In this document: positions 48,470 to 59,893 of the stretch, piece by piece | Layout: every line of letters begins with the position of its first letter | Position numbering within the stretch: the stretch's first letter is position 1 | Assembly: GCF_963169125.1 (NCBI RefSeq) | Contig: NC_084795.1 | Span: 135,064,201-135,128,200 of the forward strand | DNA length: 64,000 bases | Source: Humulus lupulus | Taxonomy: Eukaryota > Streptophyta > Magnoliopsida > Rosales > Cannabaceae | Reading direction: 5' to 3' | The notes under the pieces: model-generated | Databases searched by the model: none | What the model was told of the DNA's origin: nothing | Seen by the model: only the letters and a program-made list of their open reading frames with translations | Translations under genes and position numbers: made by a program

Positions 48470-49037
48470 TAGAAGAAGAAGTAGCTCTACTAAATTGTGG
48501 ATTCGTTTGGGAGGAAAAGTATCCAACCTAGATAGCCAACCTTATTATGGTTCTGAAACCAAAGGGAAAATGGAGAACCTGCATTGCATTCTCTGACCTC
48601 AACAAAGTCTGTCTGAAAGACTGTTTAACCATACCAAGAATAAATCAGCTAGTTGAAGCCACGGCCGACCAAGAGCTCATGTCCTTCATGCATGCATATT
48701 CTGGATATTGCCAGATCCCGATGAACCCTATGGACCAAGAGCACACTAGTTTCATGACTGAGCACAATGTGAATTACTATAAAGTCATGCCATTTGGGCT
48801 AAAGAATGTTGGAGCAACATATCAAAGGCTTGTCAACAAAATGTTCGTTGACCAGATCAAAAAGAGCATGGAAGTGTATGTCGATAACATGCTTGTGAAA
48901 TAAAAAAACTGCTAGTGACCATGTATCTGATCTGAAAGAATGTTTCGACGTGCTAAGGAAGTATAATATGAAGCTGAATACCCAGAAATGTACCTTCAGG
49001 GTCTCGTCGGGGAAGTATTTCAACTTCATAGTAAACT
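48470..49037 (+). pseudogene. Tat reverse transcriptase (T3), 5' part
   Basis: The frame 48470-48903 shows MVLKPKGKWRTCIAFSDLNK, MHAYSGYCQIPM, YYKVMPFGLKNVGATYQRL and the catalytic box VYVDNMLVK at 48874-48900, where the second aspartate is Asn (G-to-A). A stop sits near 48533 and a frame disturbance near 48901-48905. Downstream, CTFRVSSGKYF-like residues continue to 49037, where the Athila element is inserted. The motif set fits the Tat lineage of Ty3/gypsy. The enzyme would be inactive from this copy. Confidence 0.85.
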
Positions 49038-50937
49038 TGATGGTATATAGAATATAGTAAAAATTTATACTCGCAAGCGCACGAATTGTATATAGAATAT
49101 AGTGTTCGTGTAAGCACGAGATCAATCCCAAAGGAGTTGTCTAAAATCAAAAAGAAAACTATTTTAAACCAAAATTAATAAATTCTAACCTAGCTCCAAT
49201 GATTGTTGAGATTTAATGTCATGTATATAAAATAAAAGATTTAAAATAAAGCTATTTAATAGAATGAACATAACTCAATAAGAATTTTAAAATAAGTGGT
49301 AAAAGGAAAGATTATTAAGATACTAGAAACCACAAAATGTAAGTTTAATAATATTTATTAGTATATTGATTCCCATGTTTTAGTGATAGTTAAAATAAAT
49401 CAAACTATCATTTTCCAAGTAGATTTATAATCTTAAGCACAAATTACTTCTAAAAAGATAGGATTTTTCTTCACTTTTCAAAAATTATAATTTCAAAGTA
49501 TTTAATGTGAATCAACCTAATGAAACAACAAATAATCAAATAACATTATTTATAAGGCAAAACATAATATTTTTGTTCTAAGCATTGATGTGTACAATTT
49601 AATGACACATCTTACACAAAGAATATTATGTTTTTGCAAAATGAAGAACAAAGTGAATATTATCTAACAATAAAAAATATGAGATATTAAAGATGAAAGA
49701 CATATATGAAGAAGAAAAATCCATAAACTTTGTTGCATTACAAGGGAAATCAACATACAACATAAATATTACCTAGTTACAAGTTGCTTCATCATGATCT
49801 TAATAATCTTATGAAAAAGATTAGAAGCACATAACTAGAGTAGAAATTACAAAATAAATGACATACATACTTGAAAATGCTATTGAAAAACCCAAAATGG
49901 AAGAGAAAATGGTAGAAAGAAGATGGTAACAAAAAATTAAGCACCCAAATGGTCTTGAAATTCCATATTTATAGCCAAAATGAGATTATTAAAATAATCA
50001 ATTTATATTAATTGAATTGATTAGATTAATTAAATAAAATAAATATGGTATGTAGAGGTAAATTATAGGGTGTAATGATGTTGTGGTGAAAATGTGTAGA
50101 AAAATGGGTAAAAAGTTGACATTTTGGACATAGGGGACAAATGGTACACTTAGGCAATTTATAGGCTCAAGAAGGAAAATTGTTGGTGGCTTGGTGGGTG
50201 TGGCAGTCGGCTGGCCAGGTGGGCTGGTTGGGCTGAAGGCTTGGCAGGAGATATTGGCATTGGGCCTGGCTGGGCCGAATTGGGATGAGGCCCGTGTTGG
50301 CTGGAGGTGCACGTGAAGAGTTGGGCACGAGTGGCATGGGCCTACTTTGTGGGCTTCGTTTTGGCAGGAGGAGGCATCTGGGGAGTTGAGGTGAGCCAGG
50401 CGGAGCTGCTGGGAGCTGTGTGGCTTGGGGCACGGTTGGGCAGTTGGAGAGATTGCTAGGAAATGGCCAGGCGGGCCTGGGCTGGGACATGGCAGGTGAG
50501 TTTTTCATAAATGCCATATTTCTTTTGTTATTTTCTTTTTCCAAAACTACACCTTTCTCTCTTCAAGCATACAAAAAAAATACAAAGTTCAACCTACAAA
50601 ATAAGTAAACATTAAATTATAATCAAATATTTTCAATTAAAAAGAAGCCATATTAAATCCATGAAAATATTAATTAAAATTTAATTTTCTTTGGCAATTA
50701 AGTTCAATAAAATTACATTTTTTTAACTTTTAATCTAAAAATACTAATTTTAAATAATTAAACTACAACATATTATAATAAAATAACTATAAAAATACAC
50801 AAAAGTATATAAAATCATGATAAGACTAATAAATTCAAAATTACTTAAAAAATTAATAAATTAATTAAGAACTCAAGAACTAAGCAACAATTAGCAAATA
50901 GAATACGGTAAAATAACTCTATTTTGTAGAGTTATCA
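49038..50937 (-). mobile_element. Athila 3' LTR
   Basis: 1900 bp. A GC-rich island lies at about 50160-50500 in an otherwise AT-rich LTR; TATA on the minus strand is at 49966-49973. It is very similar to the 5' LTR but differs in the first 40 bp at its left end and lacks the extra repeat found at 59330-59400. Confidence 0.92.
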
Positions 50938-50951
50938 CACCCCCAAACTTA
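50938..50951 (-). other. Athila polypurine tract
   Basis: The minus strand reads AAGTTTGGGGGTG directly before the LTR start TGATAACTC. Confidence 0.85.
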
Positions 50952-51756
50952 AAGTTTTGCTAGTCCTCAAGCAAACGAAAATTAAAACACACATTTTTTT
51001 ATTGGTGATATAAAAAAGATTTCCTCAAAAATTGCACAATGAAAATAATTCTAAAAATTATTTTGAATAAAAGTTAAGCTTATGTAATTAATTAAATTGT
51101 CAATTTCGCTTTTAAAAATAGGTTTTCATTAAAATTATTTTTTACTTAAACTTATATGAAATAAGAGTGTTCTTGTGTATGAAAAATGTAATTTTTGTTA
51201 AAAGCAAAATTGACCAAATAATTAAAAACAAAGCTTAAAAATTATTCATATTTTTAAGAGAATTAAATTCAAACTCAATCAAGATTTTTATCATTGAAAA
51301 TAAAAAATATCACCAATTTTTTTTTTAAATTCTTTTTAACAAGACAACAATATAAATATATATTTTTACGAAACAACACAAAAATTAATAAAGTTTTTTT
51401 TTTCAAACAAACATAAATAAAAGCAAAAATTAACACAAAACATAAACCCAATAAATCATACTCTCCTTAATGATAATAATCATATAAACTCGATACCCCA
51501 AAACTTAATTTAAGCATTGTCCTCAATGTGTCAAAATATAAATATAAATTAAAATTGACAAAAGTTTAGAGTTTAGAATGGTCGTACCTCGATATGGTGC
51601 ATCGCTAAGAGAGCAAAAGATACAACAAACAAAAATAAAACCACACATAAAATAAACAAAACAAATAAAACACAAGTTATCAAGATCAAATAGGAATCAA
51701 AGAACACGGTAAACAGGGTCCCCAAGGAGGATCTCATCCACTTCATCAGTTTTTAA
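50952..51756. other. Athila 3' non-coding region, no env-like ORF
   Basis: About 0.8 kb of very AT-rich DNA between integrase and PPT. Many Athila elements carry an env-like ORF here; none is visible on either strand. Confidence 0.7.
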
Positions 51757-52889
51757 TTATAAAAATTGTTTTAATTTTTGTCCATTAACTTTAAATATAT
51801 CACGATTTTTAGGATTTTCAATTTCAATAGCTCCATGTGGAAAAACAATACAAACAATGTAAGGATCGGACCACCTAGAGTGTAACTTTCCCGGGAATAA
51901 ATGCAAACGAGAGTCGTATAAAAGGACTTTCTGACCTGGAGAAAAATCTTTTCTCAAAATATTTTTGTCATGGTAAAATTTCATACGATCCTTATATTTT
52001 TTAAATAGTCATATGCATCATTCCTAATTTCATCTAGCTCATTCAATTGAAGTTTTCTTTTCTCACCTGCTTTGTCTAAAGTAAAGTTTAACTTCTTAAT
52101 TGCCCAAAAGGCTCTATGTTCTAACTGAACAGGTAAATGGCACGCCTTCCCATACACGAGTCTGTAGGGTGACATGCCAGCGGTACGATATACCCATAAT
52201 GCATCAGTGAGTCTTAAGGACCAATCTTTCCTAGTTGGATTCACAGTTTTTTCTAAAATATGCTTAACTTCCCTATTAGACACTTCAATTTGACCACTAG
52301 TTTGTGTGTGATATGGTGTTGAGACTTTATGTGTAATGCCATATTGTTTCATCAAATGTTCAAATGGCTTATTACAAAAGTGTGTACCGTTATCACTAAT
52401 GATAGCACATGGTGGACCAAAATGGGAAAATATATTTTCTTTTAAAAACCGAAGCACAAATTTGTGGTCATTAGTGTGGCATGCAATAGCTTCAACCCAT
52501 TTAGACACATAATCAACTCCAACAAGAATATAAAGATTACCAAAAGAGTTAGGATATGGTCCCATAAAATCAATGCCCCAAACATCAAATATGTCAATAA
52601 TAAGAATAGGATTTAAAGGCATCATGTTTCTTTTAGTTAAGCTTCCTAACTTTTGGCAACGTTCACAAGCTTTACAATAAACATATGTATCATGAAAGAT
52701 AGTCAGCCAATAAAAACCACATTGTAAAACTTTAGCAGTTGTTTTCTTACCACTAAAATTTCCTCCACATGCATGATCATGACAAAAAGATATTATTTTA
52801 GATTGGTCACAATTTGGAATGCATCTTCTAATTATTTGATCAGGGCAGTATTTAAACAAGGAAGGATCATCCCAAATAAAAATTTTCAC
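51757..52889 (-). pseudogene. Athila integrase
   Basis: Read on the minus strand. The zinc-binding region spans [10 protein letters not shown] to CERCQKLG (about 52785-52650). The catalytic core has [11 protein letters not shown] (about 52590-52558), [12 protein letters not shown] (about 52408-52373) and [11 protein letters not shown] (about 52285-52253), so all three D, D, E positions are present. The C-terminal part 51984-51757 is in another frame: an indel in or near the T run at about 51997-52002 shifts it. A stop at 52914 separates it from RNase H. The enzyme would insert element cDNA into the genome. Domain integrity is high for this window. Confidence 0.92.
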
Positions 52890-52913
52890 CTCACAATAAA
52901 ATTTAGATTTATC

Positions 52914-53729
52914 CTACTTAGACCAATGAGATGGTATTTCTTTAGTGACCAAATAATTAACAATATCAGCATACCAAGGCAAGGAAGAAACATGCATCAA
53001 TTTTTCATCAGGAAAAGTTTCAGTGATAGGAGTGGAATCATGTATAGTTTCAACAACGACTCTAGATAAATGATCAGCAACAACATTTTCAGATCCTTTT
53101 TTATCACGTATTTCTAAGTCGAATTCTTGTAAAAGCAGGATCCAACAGATTAAACGAGACTTAGCATCTTTTTTCGACAAGAGATATTTTAATGCAGCAT
53201 GATCAGAATAGACAATAATTTTAGACCCTAACAAATAAGATCTAAATTTCTCCAATGCAAAAACAGCAGCAAGCAATTCTTTCTCGGTTGTGGAATAATT
53301 TAATTGAGCGTCATTTAAAGTTTTGCTAGCATAGTAAATTACATGAGGTCTTTTTTCAAGTCTTTGTCCTAAGACAACACCTATAGCATAATCAGAAGCA
53401 TCACACATTATTTCAAAAGGTATTTTCCAATTAGGTGGTCGAATAATGGGTGCAGTAGTCAACAAATTTTTTAATTTTTCAAAGGTAACATGGCAATCAT
53501 TATTAAGGACAAAAACATTTTCTTTTCCAAGTAAATGGCATAAAGGCTGAGAAATTTTGCTAAAGTCTTTTATAAATCTTCTATAAAAACCGACATGGCC
53601 TAAGAATGATCTAATTTCTTTCACAGTTTTAGGTAGGGGAAGTTTTGAAATAAGATCAACCTTTGCTTTATCTATTTCTATTCCCTCAGAAGAGATTACA
53701 TGACCTAAAACAATTCCTTTTTTAACCAT
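52914..53729 (-). pseudogene. Athila RT C-terminus and RNase H
   Basis: An uninterrupted 271-residue frame. It opens with the RT thumb ([17 protein letters not shown] and [19 protein letters not shown]), passes through a connection, then RNase H with [32 protein letters not shown] and [15 protein letters not shown]. The RNase H acidic residues (D in CDAS, E in TEKE, D in YSDH) are present. It is followed by the typical [12 protein letters not shown] spacer motif. It would degrade RNA in the RNA-DNA hybrid. Confidence 0.92.
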
Positions 53730-54477
53730 AAAATGACATTTTTCTCAATTAAGCACAAGGTTTTTCTCTTTGCAGCGAATTAAAACAAGTGAAAGATGGT
53801 GCAAACATTCATCAAAGGAAGAAAAAAACACAGAAAAATCATCCATAAATACTTCAAGAAATCTTTAAATCATGTCAGAAAAAATTGAAAGCATACACCT
53901 TTGAAAAGTCGCAAGTGCATTGCATAATCCAAAAGGCATGCGACAATAGGGAAAAGTTCCGAAAGGGCATGTGAATGTAGTCTTTTCTTGATCTTCTAGG
54001 GCAATGGGGATTTGGTTATATCCTGAATACCTATCAAGAAAGCAATAAAACGCATGAACAGCTAAACGTTCAAGCATTTGATCATTAAAAGGTAATGGAA
54101 AATGGTCTTTTCTAGTAATATTATTAAGCTTTCTATAGTCTATGCACACTCTCCACCCCGTTTGTACTCTAGTAGGGATTAATTCATTTTTTTTCATTTT
54201 CAACAATTGTGATCCCAGACTTCTTAAGCACAACTTGAACTGGACTAACCCATTGAATATCAGAAATAGGGTAAATGATACCTACGTCTAACAATTTTAT
54301 GACCTCTTCTCTAACTACTTCTTTCATATTTGGATTTAACCTTCTTTGACATTCCCGAGAGATTTTAGCATTCTCTTCTAGATGGATTCTGTGCATACAT
54401 ATGGATAGGCTAATTCCTTTAATGTCTCCAATGGTCCAACCTATGGCTTCTTTATGTTTTCTAAGGACATCTAACAA
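53730..54477 (-). pseudogene. Athila reverse transcriptase core
   Basis: The N-terminal half (54477-54187) includes LLDVGIIYPISD and WVSPVQVVLKK. A run of eight T (54187-54194 on the plus strand) marks a frameshift, after which GWRVCIDYRKLN, FLDRYSGYNQIPIA and CRMPFGLCNALATFQRCM follow (54233-53865). The catalytic box VFMDDFSVF at about 53830-53855 is intact. Stops lie near 53862 and 53745. Apart from these point lesions every RT block is present and in order. Confidence 0.92.
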
Positions 54478-54486
54478 TTTATCTTC

Positions 54487-55563
54487 TTATTTTTTATCTA
54501 AGGCGGATGCTATGATAACAGGTAAGGTTTCAGATTCTCCTAGAAAAGTATATTTTAAATTTTCTGGTAAAGGTTTAAGGTCTAACTTTGGAGACTCAGA
54601 AATTGATTGAACATGATCTAAGGGTGAAACAGGTTCATCTTTGGTTTCATTTAAGGGTATAGACTCTAGCAAAGAATTCACATCATCATTAGAGTCATCA
54701 ACATGCAAGTTCATACCAAACTATTTTTCACAAAAGTCAAGTAAGTCATTTCCATCATCTTCACAAATACTATCTATCATGTTAACTTCATGCACTTCCT
54801 CACACTCAACAGATTTAACAACATTAAATACATTCAATTCAACAATCATATTTCCAAAAGATAATTTCGAAACATCATTAAGACAATTTATGATTACATT
54901 AGATGTAGCTAAGAATGGTCTACCTAAAATGATAGGAATTTGAGCATGCACATTTTCCACAGGTTGAGTATCAAGAACAATGAAGTCAACAGGAAAATAA
55001 AATTTATCAACTTTTATCAAAACATCCTCTATAATGCCTCTAGGAATTTTCACAGAACGATCGGCTAATTGAAATGTTATAGAGGTGGGTTTTAGTTCAC
55101 CAAGACCAAGTTGCTTATAAACAGAATAAGGCAATAAATTCACACTAGCACTCAAATCAAGTAAAGCTTTGTTAATAAAATGATCACCAATAATGCATGA
55201 AATTGTGGGACACCCAGGATCTTTATATTTAACAAGACTCTTATATTGAATAATGGAACTAGCTTATTCAATTAAAAATGCCTTTTTAGGAACATTGGTG
55301 TTTCTTTTAACAGTACAAAGATCCTTTAAAAATTTAGAGTAGGCAGGAATTTGTTTAATGGCATCTAAGAAAGGGATATTGATACTAACTTGTTTAAAAA
55401 CTTCTAAAATGTCATTATATTGGATGCCTTTTTTAATTGGAAGTAATCTTTGTGGGAATGGGGCTTTTGGAATGAAAGGATGGATTGGAGTTTCCTTGTT
55501 TGAAGAGTCATTGGCATTAGAACTAGAAGGCTGGCTCTTTTCTTTTTCTTTTTCTTTTTCCAC
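54487..55563 (-). pseudogene. Athila protease region
   Basis: Same frame as gag, with stops at about 55261, 54718 and 54487. The aspartic protease fold is recognisable by LLDLSASVNLLPYSVY (about 55170-55130), where the catalytic D-x-G appears as DLSAS, and by IPIILGRPFLATS (about 54935-54900). The change at the active site (Gly to Ser) may inactivate it, if the family norm is DLGAS. The N-terminal part (55563-55264) is a Lys/Glu- and Pro-rich linker. Confidence 0.85.
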
Positions 55564-55699
55564 CTCGGGTATGTAATCGGGTTTGCCAATGCTCTTTCCG
55601 GACCTAAGAGTTGAAATTGATTTGACTTCTCCATTATGACTAGACTTTCCTATCTCATATTGACCTTTTGGATTAGGGATAGGTTGACTAGGGAATGTT

Positions 55700-56130
55700 C
55701 CTTTTTCTCTATAAGCTAAAGCAGTGGCAAGTTGTCCTACTTGTGTCTCGAGTTTGGTAATTGATTGAGATTGATTTTTTAGGATTTGTTGAGTGGATTA
55801 CATAGATTGTTGTAAAGTATCTTCTAAGGAAGGTTTCCTTTGTTGAGGATATGATTGATTTTGTGGGGCATGAGTTTGGTTTTGTGTGTTGTATTGGTGC
55901 CATTGATTCATTTGGGGTTGGTTTTGTCTCCATGAAAAGTTCGAATGGTTTCTCCAATTTGGATTGTAGGTGGATGAAAATGGGCTATCATTTGGTTTCC
56001 CATAAGAATGAAGAGTATTGGCCTCCTCAGAAAAGGCTTCTTGGTAGGAAGGACATGATTGGGCATTATGGCAAGGACTAGAACATATAGAACAAACATC
56101 TTTTCTTGGTTGTATTGGAGAATTTATAGT
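55700..56130 (-). pseudogene. Athila gag C-terminal / nucleocapsid linker
   Basis: In-frame continuation of gag after a stop at about 56128. It includes a CSICSSPCHNAQSCP-type cysteine-rich motif (about 56100-56060) and then an Asn/Gln-rich stretch. Another stop lies at about 55798. Confidence 0.75.
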
Positions 56131-57021
56131 TTAGCTTATGGCTAAAGCTTCTACTTTTCTCGCTAATTTGTCTAAGGATGTTCTTAAGTCTAATTCATCT
56201 TTTACTTCATACCTTCCTCCTATTTTTGGTGAATTAGTTGACCTAGACCTAGGATCAAAATAATTCCATTGTTGTGAATTGACAGACAAATCTTCAAGGG
56301 TGTCCCAAGCTTCTTGTCCTTGAAATTTTAAAAAAATTATGGTATGCATAGATTGAATCATTTGAGAATTAGAGGGAGTCAAACCATCATAAAAATATTT
56401 TACAAGTCTCCATTTTTCAAAACCATGATGAGGATATTTTAATAATAAATCTTTAAATCTTTCGCAACATTCATAAAACTCTTCATTATCTTTTTGAAAA
56501 AACTCAGAGATTTCTCTCCTTAGACTATCAGTTCCAGACATAGGAAAAAATTCCAGCAAGCATTTATTATAAAGTTGATCCCATGTAGTTATAGACCCCG
56601 TGGGAAGGGAATTTAACCAAGCTTTTGATTTGTCTTTTAATGAAAAAGGAAACAATCTTAGTTTGACCGACTCATCAGAAAAAATTTGAAATTTAAATGT
56701 TGAGACAATTTCTAAGAAATCTTTGACATGCATGTAAGGATCCTCTCTATATAACTCATAAAAAGATGGCAACAATTGAATGATTGCTGGTTTAAGCTCA
56801 AAATGAGTAGCAAAAGTTGTAGGAAAAACAATGCATGAAGGAGCATTAGATGAAATAGGTGCAAAATATTCAAGAAATTTTTTTTTAAGCACAACATTTT
56901 CATCAACAAGATTTGCAATTGGTTCCATGATGCTCAAATTCTTACTAACACTTTCAATTTCAAACAAAGATATATGTCTTTTTACTAATTGATTTTTAGA
57001 GTTACGTTCCCAATGATGCAT
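56131..57021 (-). pseudogene. Athila gag
   Basis: A 296-residue frame from the ATG at 57021. The retrotransposon gag domain occupies about residues 90-240, with DPYMHVKDFLEI, SLKDKSKAWLNSLP, TTWDQLYNKCLLEFFP and the ECCERFKDLLLKYPHHGF motif, all in usual order. It forms the particle shell. The start codon choice rests on being the first ATG of the open frame after a non-coding leader. The frame is uninterrupted up to 56131. Confidence 0.9.
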
Positions 57022-57867
57022 ACATCTTTCACAAACAAGGCAACAAAGATAATCTCAAACAAGCGATTTTCTGATGTGGAAGATCTGTTAAAAAACTGCA
57101 ACCACAGGGCATACTTAGAATTTTTAGAGATTTCACAACAATATAATTTTTATGGTTACTTGTCCCCAGGCCTATTTGATTCCACTTACTCGCGCACTAC
57201 TAACAACTCCCGAAGGTTAATTAGTAGAGGCGGATTGGAAATTTTGTTCAAATTTCCTTTAAGCAAAAATTGCTTATGGTGAAAGGACAAGATTTATGTT
57301 TCTTTTTTTTCAAGTATTTTTTTTCACAATTACAGAATAATATGATAAAAGGTAAAGAAAAATAAGGCAAAATTAATAAGAGTAAAATTTAGGCAAGAGT
57401 AGGGAGACATAGCATGCCATCAACCATAACAAAAATAAGGTAAAAATTAGGAGGCACAAGTGCCATAAACTAAAACATAAGATAAAATAAAATAAAAACT
57501 ACAACAAGATAAATAAAGAAAATTACAACAAATGTTAGGAGGCACAAGTGTCGTCAACTAACAAAGAAATACAAGGAATAAAAATTACAACTAAATTATA
57601 ACAAAATTAGAAGGCACAAGCGCCATCACTATAAAAATTAAAAAGATAGATAAGAGGCACAAGTGCCGTCAACTAAAAATATATATATAAATATATAAGT
57701 AAGTTTTTTTTATGGATGGTAGAACCGTCCCAAATTTTCTTTTTATCTTTTTTTTTAGTTTTATAAAAATATATATTTTTGTGTTCTTTTTTTTTTAAGT
57801 GCAAAAATTAAAATAACTAGTAGAAGAATTTACTAACCTTGAGATAAATTTTGTTTCTTTTCTTCCA
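57022..57867 (-). other. Athila untranslated leader
   Basis: AT-rich with homopolymer A/T runs and no coding signal. It carries the GGCACAAGTGCC repeats listed separately. Confidence 0.75.
57410..57675. repeat. GGCACAAGTGCC repeats in the Athila leader
   Basis: Four copies, at about 57453, 57540, 57612 and 57655, each in the context AGGAGGCACAAGTGCCGTCAACTA or a variant, with AT-rich spacers of about 40-90 bp. The core is an inverted repeat GGCAC-AA-GTGCC. A weaker related piece (GCATGCCATCAACC) lies near 57412. Confidence 0.85.
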
Positions 57868-57868
57868 A

Positions 57869-57890
57869 CTCCCCGGCAACGGCGCCAAAA
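57869..57890 (-). other. Athila primer-binding site
   Basis: The minus strand reads TTGGCGCCGTTGCCGGGGA just inside the 5' LTR, complementary to plant tRNA-Asp, the characteristic Athila primer. Confidence 0.9.
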
Positions 57891-57893
57891 ACT

Positions 57894-59848
57894 TGATGGA
57901 CCCAAAATGGGAATGTTTTAAAAATGTATACTCGCAAGCGCACGAATCGTATGTAGAATATAGTGTTCGTGTAAGCACGAGATCGAACCCAAAGGAGTTG
58001 TCTAAACTCAAAAAGAAAACTATTTTAAACCAAAATTAATAAATACTAACCTAGCACCAAAGATTGTTGAGATTTAATGTCATGTATATAAAATAAAAGA
58101 TTAAAAATAAAGCTATTTAATAGAATGAAAATAACTCAATAAGGATTTTAAAATAAGTGGTAAAAGGAAAGATTATTAAGATACTAGAATCTACAAAATG
58201 TAAGTTTAATAATATTTATTAGTATATTGATTCCCATGTTTTAGTGATAAGTAAAATAAATCAAACTATCATTTTCCAAATAGATTTATAATTTTAAGCA
58301 CAAATTACTTCTAAAAAGATAGGATTTTTCTTCACTTTTCAAAAATTATAATTTCAAAGTATTTAATGTGAATCAACCTAATGAAACAATAAATAATCAA
58401 ATAACATTATTTATAAGGAAAAACATAATATTTTTGTTCTAAGCATGGATGTGTACAATTTAATGACACATCTTACATAAAGAATACTATGTTTTTGCCA
58501 ATTGAAGAACAAAGTGAATATTATCTAACAATAAAAAATATGAGATATTAAATATGAAAGACATATATGAAGAAGAAAATTCCATAAACTTTGTTGCATT
58601 ACAAGGGAAATCAACATACAACATAAATATTACCTAGTTACAAGTTGCTTCATCATGATCTTAATAATCTTATGAAAAATATTAGAAGCACATAACTAGA
58701 GTAGAAATTACAAAATAAATGACATACATACTTGAAAATGCTCTTGAAAAACCCAAAATGGAAGAGAAAATGGTAACCAAAAATTAAGCACCCCAAATGG
58801 TCTTGAAATTCCATATTTATAGCCAAAATGGGATTATTAAAATAATCAATTTAAATTAATTAAATTGATTAGGTTAATTAAATAAAATAAATATAGTATG
58901 TAGAGGTAAATTATAGGGTGTAATGATGATGTTGTGGTGAAAATGTGTAGAAAAATGTGTAAAAAGTTGGCATTTTGGACATAGGGGACAAAGGGTACAC
59001 TTAGGCAATTTATAGGCTCAAGAAGGAAAATTGTTGGTGGCTTGGTGGGTGTGGCAGTTGGCTGGCCAGGTGGGCAGGTTGGGTTGAAGGCTTGGTAGGA
59101 GATATTGGCATTGGGCGTGGCTAGGCCAAATTGGGATGAGGCACGTGTTGGCTGGAGGTGCACGTGAAGAACTGGGCAGGAGTGGCATGGGCCTGCTTTG
59201 TGGGCTTCGGTCTGGCAGGAGGAGGCATCTGGGGAGGTGAGGTGAGTCAGGCGGTGCTGTTGGGAGCTGTGTGGCTTGGGGCACGGCTGGGCAGTTGGAG
59301 AGATTGCTGGGAAATGGCTAGGGGGGCCTGGGTGCAGCTGGGAAGTGGCCTGGCGGGCCTGAGTTTTGCTGGGAAGTGGCCAGGCAGGCCTGGGCTGGGA
59401 CAAGGCAGGTGAGTTTTTCATAAATGTCATATTTCTTTTGTTATTTTCTTTTTCCAAAACTACACCTTTCTCTCTTCAAGCATACAAAAAATGCAAAGTT
59501 CATCCTACAAAATAAGTAAACATTAAATTATAATCAAATATTTTCAATTAAAAAAGAAGCCATATTAAATCCATGAAAATATTAATTAAAATTTAATTTA
59601 CTTTGGCAATTAAGTTCAATAAAATTACATTTTTTAACTTTTAATCTAAAAATACTAATTTAAAATAATTAAACTTCAACATATTATAATTAAATAATTA
59701 TAAAAATACACAAAAGTAAATAAAATCATGATAAGACTAATAAATTCAAAATTACTTAAAAACTTAATAATTTAATTAAGAGCTCAAGAACTAAGCAACA
59801 ATTAGCAAATAAAATACGGTAAAATAACTCTATTTTGTAGAGTTATCA
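57894..59848 (-). mobile_element. Athila 5' LTR
   Basis: 1955 bp, TGATAACTC..CCATCA on the minus strand. TATA on the minus strand is at 58814-58821. The GC-rich island at 59030-59405 holds an additional duplicated unit relative to the 3' LTR (GGGAAGTGGCC repeated at about 59339 and 59371). Confidence 0.92.
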
Positions 59849-59893
59849 AAACTCGAGGGGGATTGAGAAAAATCATGAGAAAGATTAGATTGT
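59849..59893 (+). pseudogene. T3 pol sliver between Athila and element E
   Basis: 45 bp of host element. After dropping one AAACT copy the RT frame of 48470-49037 continues through it. It ends at ATTGT, the target duplication of E. Confidence 0.8.

Larger units (their letters stand above)
49038..59848 (-). mobile_element. Athila-type LTR retrotransposon, near complete
   Basis: 10,811 bp, TG..CA ends, exact AAACT duplication (49033-49037 and 59849-59853). Minus order: 5' LTR 57894-59848, PBS, leader, gag, protease, RT, RNase H, integrase, PPT, 3' LTR 49038-50937. The tRNA-Asp-type PBS and the sequence of the pol place it in the Athila lineage. It splits the RT/RNase H region of T3, whose frame is picked up again at once on the far side. 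Confidence 0.93.
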
